From Paraclostridium dentum (GTDB taxonomy: Bacteria; Bacillota; Clostridia; Peptostreptococcales; Peptostreptococcaceae), in assembly GCF_012922555.1 (NCBI RefSeq), contig NZ_WIPK01000015.1, positions 1 through 46,035 of the forward strand: DNA of 46,035 bases, read 5' to 3'. Below, in pieces: positions 40,328 through 46,035 of this stretch. The translations under genes and the position numbers were made by a program. The notes beneath the pieces are model-generated. The model was not told the DNA's origin. It saw only the letters and a list, made by a program, of their open reading frames with translations, and did not search any database. Each line of letters starts with the position of its first letter. The stretch's first letter is position 1.

Positions 40328-41011
40328 CTAGACAATCTTCTTATCCATATATAATTTTCCATCTTTAATTTCAATACAAATATCTGCCATATTAGCAATT
40401 TCATTATTATGAGTTATCATAACTAATGTTTGTCCAAAATCTTTCACACAACTTCCTAATAAAGCCATAACTTCTTCTGTTGTTTTACTATCTAAATTTC
40501 CTGTTGGTTCATCTGCAAATATTATTTTAGGTTTATTAGCCAAAGCTCTTGCAATAGCTACCCTCTGTTGTTGACCTCCACTTAACTCATTAGGAAATTT
40601 ATTAATTTTATCTTTAAGACCTAACTTATCAATTATACTGTCTATGTATTTTTTATCTACTTTTTTATCGTCTATAGATATTGGAAGTATTATATTCTGA
40701 TATACATTTATAACTGGGATTAAGTTAAAACTTTGAAATATAAATCCAAATTCTTCGCTTCTTAATTTAGATAATTTATTTTCATTTAAAGTTGAAATAT
40801 CTTTACCTTTTAACATTACTTTGCCTGATGATACAGTATCTAGTCCTGCAATACAATTTAAAAGTGTACTTTTACCGCTTCCACTCGGACCTATTATAGC
40901 TGTAAATTTGCCTTTTTCTATAGATAAAGTTATATCTTTTAATGCTTGTACTTTATTGTCACCTTTACCATATATCTTATTTAAATTTGTTATCTCTAAT
41001 ATATTTGTCAC
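40328..41011 (-). CDS. ABC transporter ATPase (MacB/LolD type)
   Basis: This 227-residue ATPase has Walker A GPSGSGKSTLLNC, Q-loop FIFQSFNLIPVINV, signature LSGGQQQRVAIARAL, Walker B IIFADEPTGNLDS and the H-loop MITHNNEIA. It powers the FtsX-type permease encoded just upstream. GTG at 41011 (VTNILEITNLNKIYG) is chosen because AAAGGTGGGG lies five bases before it. An ATG at 41032 would overlap the permease stop and add seven residues. It probably exports or senses a peptide antibiotic, as judged from the adjacent two-component system. Confidence 0.9.
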   Translation of the reverse strand: MTNILEITNLNKIYGKGDNKVQALKDITLSIEKGKFTAIIGPSGSGKSTLLNCIAGLDTVSSGKVMLKGKDISTLNENKLSKLRSEEFGFIFQSFNLIPVINVYQNIILPISIDDKKVDKKYIDSIIDKLGLKDKINKFPNELSGGQQQRVAIARALANKPKIIFADEPTGNLDSKTTEEVMALLGSCVKDFGQTLVMITHNNEIANMADICIEIKDGKLYMDKKIV

Positions 41012-41024
41012 AAAATCCCCACCT

Positions 41025-43589
41025 TTATTCATTTGTACTTAACCCCTCTACTATACTCATTTTTTCTATCTTCTTTTTACATAGAAATACTGCTATTAAA
41101 CACATAATTATAGATACTATTAAAAATTCTACACTTTCAAATATAGGGAATGTAAAGTTCATAGCTTTTTCACTGCCCGATAGTTCTTTACTTATTTCAT
41201 TTGAAAGTTTTGTAAATTTATAAATACTCTGAGTAGCAATTATACTTGCCAATATAGATGCAAAAACTGCATACATTATATTTTCTTTTACAATCATATT
41301 TTTAAGTTTTTTAGGACTCATTCCTATAGCTCTTAATGTTGAAAGTTCATTCATTCTAGTCATTATGTTAGCTTTTATTATGCATAATACATTTATAGAT
41401 GATATTAATAATATTAAACCTACGATTACTAATGTTTCTTTTGTAGTTCTTTCACTTTGCTTTATGTAGTAATTTTTATAATTGTATTTACTTTCAAATT
41501 TTGAAAATGAATTATTTTTTATAACTTTTTCTATTTCACCTTGAGCTTTTTTATCAGTTCCTTTTTCAATTTGAATATTTAGTTTATTATAATTTTCTCG
41601 TCCACTTATATTTTTAAAATCATCTTCATTTAATACAATTTTTAACCCAGTTGATAATCCACCTTCTCTTAAAACATAGTCTCCGTTTAAAATTCCAGCA
41701 ACCTCTATCTTTTCATTTTTATACTCTACTTTATTGTTTTTTGTAACAGGAATTTTTATATTTATTAAATCGCCTACTTTCATATCATTTAATAACTTTG
41801 TATTAGGTGATGCATTAGAGTAAAAATAATTCGTTACTAAAGCTTTTGGATACTTACCTTTACTTTTATCATTTATATTTTTCCCTTTTTCAATATATTG
41901 GTCTATGTTTTTTAAACTCTCATTGTTATTTCCTTCAATATCTACATATTCTTCTAAGTTTTTATTTTCATCAACTATCCCATTTACACTTTTATACTCT
42001 TTGGTTAAATCTTTAGAGTTAGTTATAAAAATTCCATTTAACTCAATAATTGGCTTTACACTTTTTACCTCTTTTATTTTTGATATTTTTTCTATTTCAT
42101 CTTTACTAAATTTTGTGAAATTAAAATCTGAATTATTAGGATTGTGAGATAATTTTATATTACTATTTCCCATCATCATAAGAGGCATAGTAGTATTATC
42201 TAAGCTTTTATCTTCATTTTTTGACATTGCAATCGTATCTATAAAAAGTACTCCTCCCAAACTTATGGATATAATACAAAGTATTGTTCTTATTTTATTT
42301 CTCCAAAAGTTTTTGTAAGCCATTTCTCCTGAAAATCCAAAAACCTTTCTTATTAATTTATAATAAAATCTATTTTTCTGTTTTTTATTAAATTTATCAC
42401 TGCTTCTAATAGCCTCTACAGGAGAAATTTCCCCACTTTTATATATTGGTACTAAACTTGATATAAATACAGCTATAGTAGCCATTAACATAGGCTCATA
42501 TATACTAGCTTTACTTATGTAAAGATTTACAAACCTCCCATAAATAATGTAAAATCCAGCATATGAAGCTAACGTTCCTATCAAGAATCCAAATATAAGA
42601 CCTAATGCTAATACGCTAATACTTTCTATCGCAATCATAAATCTTACTTTCTTTTTAGATAAACCAATTGCTCTTAATATACCTATTTGTTTTGTCATAT
42701 CTATAAGAACTATACTAAATATATTACATATAACTAAAGTTGCCGCTAACATTGGATATAACTTTCGCTTCATTGTGTATGTTGTTCCCTTTGACATTGA
42801 ATAATCATCTAAAACTTGTGTTAGTGATGCATTTACCATGAAATTTGAATCATTTAATCCATATTTATTTATAATTTCATAAGCTTTTCCAATATCTGGT
42901 CTAGATGAGTTTAAATATAAAGTTCCACCATGAGTTACTAAATTGTTTGGTAAAATAGATTCATTGCTATTATCTTTAGTAAAAGCCTTTACTCCATAGT
43001 ACTCATTTTCACTTGCATAACTACTTGAGTCTTCATAGTAAGCATCTGGCTTTTTTACTACCCCAACAAGTTTGAACTTTTTATCTTTACTAAATATTTG
43101 ATTTTCATTATTTTTATCAACATAATACTTTACAATTTTAAAATCAATTTCTTGATTTAAATCATCACTTAGGCCCATTTCTTTTAATGCTTTTTGCTCT
43201 ATAACTATTTCATTTGAATTTTTAGGAGTACTTCCTTTCGATAATTGATATCCATATGAATCTATAAATTTATCGCTATATGAATTTAATTGAATTGATG
43301 TTCCGTTTTTTCCTACAATTTTACCTAACCCCAAAATGTCATTAATTTCAGTTACTTCCTTATCTTTTTTTAACTTATTAACTATATCATCGCTTAAGTT
43401 ACTATATTCAACATGATAGTCACTATAATTTTTATATGCTTCTTTTATTTCTAGTTTACTTTGTGTTTCTGGTATTACATTTAATGAGAATACTAGTATT
43501 ACAGCTAACGCTATACTTGTTATTAATGCGATAGTCCTTCCTTTTTGCTCTTTCATATAAGCAATTGCTAACTTAAAACTAATCTTCAA
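41025..43589 (-). CDS. ABC transporter permease, double FtsX/MacB type
   Basis: This 854-residue permease has two FtsX-like halves. Each half has one helix, a large extracellular domain and three helices. Helices are at about 18-35 (ALITSIALAVILVFSLNVIP), three around 280-390, one around 435-455 (ILCIISISLGGVLFIDTIAM) and three near the C-terminus. The phrase LRAIGLSKKKVRFMI is repeated as LRAIGMSPKKLKNMI, typical of both FtsX cores. TTG at 43589 follows AAGGGAGGG. Extracellular domains of this size occur in antimicrobial-peptide exporters and in adhesion or lipoprotein systems; the substrate is unknown. Confidence 0.9.
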   Translation of the reverse strand: MKISFKLAIAYMKEQKGRTIALITSIALAVILVFSLNVIPETQSKLEIKEAYKNYSDYHVEYSNLSDDIVNKLKKDKEVTEINDILGLGKIVGKNGTSIQLNSYSDKFIDSYGYQLSKGSTPKNSNEIVIEQKALKEMGLSDDLNQEIDFKIVKYYVDKNNENQIFSKDKKFKLVGVVKKPDAYYEDSSSYASENEYYGVKAFTKDNSNESILPNNLVTHGGTLYLNSSRPDIGKAYEIINKYGLNDSNFMVNASLTQVLDDYSMSKGTTYTMKRKLYPMLAATLVICNIFSIVLIDMTKQIGILRAIGLSKKKVRFMIAIESISVLALGLIFGFLIGTLASYAGFYIIYGRFVNLYISKASIYEPMLMATIAVFISSLVPIYKSGEISPVEAIRSSDKFNKKQKNRFYYKLIRKVFGFSGEMAYKNFWRNKIRTILCIISISLGGVLFIDTIAMSKNEDKSLDNTTMPLMMMGNSNIKLSHNPNNSDFNFTKFSKDEIEKISKIKEVKSVKPIIELNGIFITNSKDLTKEYKSVNGIVDENKNLEEYVDIEGNNNESLKNIDQYIEKGKNINDKSKGKYPKALVTNYFYSNASPNTKLLNDMKVGDLINIKIPVTKNNKVEYKNEKIEVAGILNGDYVLREGGLSTGLKIVLNEDDFKNISGRENYNKLNIQIEKGTDKKAQGEIEKVIKNNSFSKFESKYNYKNYYIKQSERTTKETLVIVGLILLISSINVLCIIKANIMTRMNELSTLRAIGMSPKKLKNMIVKENIMYAVFASILASIIATQSIYKFTKLSNEISKELSGSEKAMNFTFPIFESVEFLIVSIIMCLIAVFLCKKKIEKMSIVEGLSTNE

Positions 43590-43641
43590 AATATACCCTC
43601 CCTTTTGTAATTCATATTTATGCCCCTAAAATCAAAAAAAT

Positions 43642-43677
43642 AAGGTGTTATCTTTTACGTTTAAAAGATAACACCTT
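43642..43677 (-). terminator. Terminator between the two-component genes and the ABC genes
   Basis: AAGGTGTTATCTTTT pairs with AAAAGATAACACCTT around a 6-base loop; TATTTTTTTG follows on the minus strand. The ABC operon therefore needs its own promoter, in 43590-43640, or readthrough. Confidence 0.85.
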
Positions 43678-43696
43678 TGATTTTCACCTTCAATAT

Positions 43697-45076
43697 TTAT
43701 AGTACAACTGGTACCTTTGTAGCCCCAACTGTCATGTTTTCATCTATAGGTATATAAATTTGTAATAAAAATTTATTTTTAAAATCCTCTATTTCTAAAT
43801 CTCCATTATATTTTTTAATTGAAGATTTAACACTTTTTAATCCTATCCCATGAATAAATTTATCTTTCTTGCTAGTTATAATTTTACTATTTTTTATTTC
43901 TAATTTATTTGTTTTAGAATTTTCACAGCGTATAACATAGTATGATTTAACAAGTGTTCCCCTTATTTTTATATATTTTTTATCCATATAAGTTTTATTG
44001 CACGCTTCTATTGCATTATCTAATATATTTGAAAATATGCTACATACATCTGTCATTTCTATAAAATTACATTTAGAAAAATTAACATCACAAGTTAAAT
44101 CTATATTATTTTCATTACAAATATTTTGTTTTTCGTTTAATATAATATCTAATATCATATTTCCAGTATTATGTATTTCTTTGAACTCGTTTAATTCCTT
44201 ACTCATTTCATCTATATATTTATTTACATCTTCTTTATCAGAGCTTAAATTTTTTATACAAAATATATGATTATTTATATCATGATAAAGCTTTTTTACC
44301 TTATTTTGAGATTCTTGAAGACTTAAATAATACTTGTACTGCATATCTATTTTTTCTTTTAATAGACGTTCTTCACTTTTTTCTTTAATATCTTTAATAG
44401 TTTTAAAAACTATCATCAAAAGTAAAAAGCTACTTGTAAAAGACAGTTTAGGAGTTACATTTATATTAAATACATTAAGATGATCATAAGAATAGTTCAT
44501 TCTAAACATATATGTCCATGTAGGCAGGCTGTTCATAATAGCTACTGTAAAATTACTTATTACACATCCTATTATAATTATTACACTTACTTTTTCTTTC
44601 TCTATATATTTAAATCTTTTAATTATATTAATGTAACTTATATTAATACATATAGTGATTGAACTTCCTATAATAGATATTACACTATAGTTATATTCCG
44701 ATGTAGTTGAAGCATACTGAGAATGTCCTGTTACAAAAAAGAAAACTATATAATATACCCATTGCCAAATCACATATTGTACTGTATTATAAGTTAAATA
44801 ATATAACAATACTTTATAATTACTTATTTTATAATTTAACTTTATAAGTAAAATAAAAGATATCCATTTTAAATTATTTATAAAACCATAATATTGTGTT
44901 TCTCTACTGAATAAAATTATAGAGTCTAAAAATCCAATTAACAAAAATACTATATCCAAATATCTCTTTTCATATCTTCTTTCTTCTAAACAATTTAATA
45001 TTTTTATAAAAATAAAATATTCAACAAACGTAGATATCCCTATAGTTAGCCTTGACATTAATTCACTTATTAACAT
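43697..45076 (-). CDS. AgrC-like GHKL sensor histidine kinase
   Basis: This 459-residue protein has six to seven N-terminal transmembrane helices (residues 10-225), a coiled linker, and a GHKL kinase part. The phosphoacceptor box is KLYHDINNHIFCIKNL, the N box IFSNILDNAIEACNK, and the G box HGIGLKSVKSSIKKYNGDLE. This is the AgrC/ComD/BlpH class, which usually senses a secreted peptide. No agrB or agrD lies in the window. ATG 45076 overlaps the regulator stop by seven bases (ATGTTAA), so translation is coupled. Confidence 0.92.
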   Translation of the reverse strand: MLISELMSRLTIGISTFVEYFIFIKILNCLEERRYEKRYLDIVFLLIGFLDSIILFSRETQYYGFINNLKWISFILLIKLNYKISNYKVLLYYLTYNTVQYVIWQWVYYIVFFFVTGHSQYASTTSEYNYSVISIIGSSITICINISYINIIKRFKYIEKEKVSVIIIIGCVISNFTVAIMNSLPTWTYMFRMNYSYDHLNVFNINVTPKLSFTSSFLLLMIVFKTIKDIKEKSEERLLKEKIDMQYKYYLSLQESQNKVKKLYHDINNHIFCIKNLSSDKEDVNKYIDEMSKELNEFKEIHNTGNMILDIILNEKQNICNENNIDLTCDVNFSKCNFIEMTDVCSIFSNILDNAIEACNKTYMDKKYIKIRGTLVKSYYVIRCENSKTNKLEIKNSKIITSKKDKFIHGIGLKSVKSSIKKYNGDLEIEDFKNKFLLQIYIPIDENMTVGATKVPVVL

Positions 45077-45786
45077 AATTTTTCTCCTAAAGAACTTAAA
45101 AATTTATGCTTGAAATCTTTAAATCTATGCCTACTAACTAAAATCTCTTCTTTATTATCTAATATAGCTACATATTGTTTTATATTTTCTACATAATTTA
45201 TATTTACTAAAAAACTTTTATGACATCTATAAAATTTATGATTTTTTAATTCCTTTTCAATTTTATCCATGGTCATTTTAGTTTCATAAATTTTATTTTC
45301 TGTGTGTATAGTCATATCTTTTCTTTGAATTTCAATATAAGTTATATCTTCTATATTTATTTTGTAAGTTTCATTTTTATTTTCAACTAACACAAATTTA
45401 TCTCTTTTATTTATAACTTCATCTATACAACTCAAAATATGTTTCTTAAAATCATCATATTTTATAGGTTTTAGTAAATATCTATAAGCCCTTACTTCGT
45501 ATCCTTCTTGTATGTATTCAATAAGTGATGTTGTAAAAATTATTTCTGGTTTATTTTTATCTATTTCTCTTATCTTTCTAGCTACATCCATTCCAGTTAT
45601 CTCGTCCATCTGAATGTCTAGTATAAATATATCCGCACCTTGATTATAATTCTTAAGTAATTCTTCCCCAGTTGAATATATGTTTAAATTGTAATCAATA
45701 TTTTTTTCACATAATATATTTTTTAAATTTCTTTCTATATTTTTTTGATGTTCTATTTGATCTTCGCATAAAATTATTTCTATCAT
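45070..45786 (-). CDS. LytTR-family response regulator (AgrA/VirR-like)
   Basis: This 238-residue regulator has a receiver domain with phosphoacceptor D57 in IFILDIQMD and K in LLKPIKYD, and a C-terminal LytTR DNA-binding domain. In the latter ITYIEIQRKDMTIHTENKIY, FYRCHKSFLVNINYVENIKQ and the end ISRHRFKDFK-like sequence (LVSRHRFKDFKHKF) are diagnostic. It should bind paired imperfect repeats and probably controls the ABC exporter downstream. GGGGAT precedes ATG 45786. It is the first gene of the regulator-kinase operon. Confidence 0.93.
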   Translation of the reverse strand: MIEIILCEDQIEHQKNIERNLKNILCEKNIDYNLNIYSTGEELLKNYNQGADIFILDIQMDEITGMDVARKIREIDKNKPEIIFTTSLIEYIQEGYEVRAYRYLLKPIKYDDFKKHILSCIDEVINKRDKFVLVENKNETYKINIEDITYIEIQRKDMTIHTENKIYETKMTMDKIEKELKNHKFYRCHKSFLVNINYVENIKQYVAILDNKEEILVSRHRFKDFKHKFLSSLGEKLC

Positions 45787-45931
45787 AATATCCCCTGTAT
45801 ATATTTTTTATATGTTTATATAACTATTATACATAATTTGTAAATACTTCTTAAGTTATAATACATTTTTATACTAAAAACTCGGTTTTCTCTGAATTCA
45901 TTATGTATATATAGCTTTTTTGAACACAAAA

Positions 45932-45958
45932 AAACTCTTAGATAAAATCCAAGAGTTT
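45932..45958 (-). terminator. Terminator of the tRNA-Val gene
   Basis: AAACTCTTA pairs with AAGAGTTT (one unpaired base) right after the CCA end, with a T7 run on the minus strand. Confidence 0.8.
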
Positions 45959-45960
45959 AC

Positions 45961-46035
45961 TGGTGGGATTAACAGGGCTCGAACCTGTGACCCCCTGCTT
46001 GTAAGGCAGGTGCTCTCCCAGCTGAGCTATAATCC
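45961..46035 (-). tRNA. tRNA-Val (anticodon UAC), missing one 5' base at the window edge
   Basis: Read on the minus strand, the cloverleaf has a D arm GCTCAGCTGGGAGAGC, an anticodon stem-loop CCTGC-CTTACAA-GCAGG with anticodon TAC, and a T arm ACAGG-TTCGAGC-CCTGT. The 3' acceptor strand TAATCCC is followed by discriminator A and an encoded CCA. Pairing with the 5' strand needs GGGATTA, of which the window shows GGATTA, so the first G lies at 46036 outside the window. The encoded CCA and the following terminator show it is the last gene of its transcript. Confidence 0.96.

Overview
The window is 46 kb of very AT-rich DNA from a spore-forming, anaerobic Gram-positive bacterium. It looks like a clostridium of the Peptostreptococcaceae type (Clostridioides, Paraclostridium, Paeniclostridium, Romboutsia group). 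The basis is base composition, AGGAGG-type ribosome sites, sigma-A and probable sporulation promoters, a T-box leader, a YmaF-type spore-associated gene, and a dnaD-dnaC pair near rlmH and walJ. The genus is an inference. I see no insertion sequence, prophage, CRISPR array or rRNA. The only RNA gene read with confidence is a tRNA-Val cut by one base at the right edge.

Layout. (1) 1-430: 5' part of a Cys/His/Tyr/Asp/Lys repeat protein that runs off the left edge. (2) 438-5050: an organic-acid module on the minus strand (malic enzyme, KdgT-family permease, CitA/DcuS-type kinase, CitB/DcuR-type regulator). (3) 5330-8398: brnQ with a candidate CodY box, and a divergent DHA2 drug exporter whose mRNA begins with a long hairpin. 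(4) 8514-10256: a YmaF-like gene and a divergent sugar/sorbosone dehydrogenase-like gene, both with sporulation-like promoters. (5) 10347-19163: single metabolic and stress genes (esterase, aldo/keto reductase, bacteriohemerythrin, solitary PotD lipoprotein, zinc-ribbon membrane protein, marR-MATE pair, small membrane protein, membrane-anchored BNR-repeat protein), plus a fragment of a [2Fe-2S] BFD-like gene. (6) 19412-21873: GntP-family permease and the tryptophan transporter trpP behind a T-box with a UGG specifier. (7) 21968-25958: secreted thermolysin-like protease, a gene-poor stretch with an orphan MerR-type promoter, a probable glycosyltransferase and a DUF3189 gene. (8) 25998-31760: redox/detoxification cluster (flavoprotein, aldo/keto reductase divergent from its MerR regulator, two nitroreductases, an OhrR/MarR regulator, a lactonase-like metallo-hydrolase) with a decayed second copy of the hydrolase. 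(9) 31804-34125: xpaC-telA. (10) 34398-40287: methyltransferase, rlmH, walJ-like, M1-type peptidase, dnaD, dnaC. (11) 40328-45786: MacB/FtsX-type ABC exporter behind an AgrC/AgrA-like two-component system. (12) tRNA-Val.

How parts work together. The CitA/CitB pair probably senses an organic acid and switches on the permease and malic enzyme beside it, which suggests the KdgT-family permease carries malate or a similar acid. The AgrC/LytTR pair probably controls the adjacent ABC exporter. Three minus-strand genes (left-edge repeat protein, ymaF-like, glycosyltransferase) have AC-N16/17-CATAnnnT elements like sigma-K promoters. The first two share a whole promoter-leader block and a similar Cys/Trp/Tyr-rich N-terminus, so they look like a small family of late spore-coat proteins. 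That family, the orphan MerR-controlled transcript near 24.0 kb and the decayed hydrolase copy near 30.0 kb are the least ordinary features.
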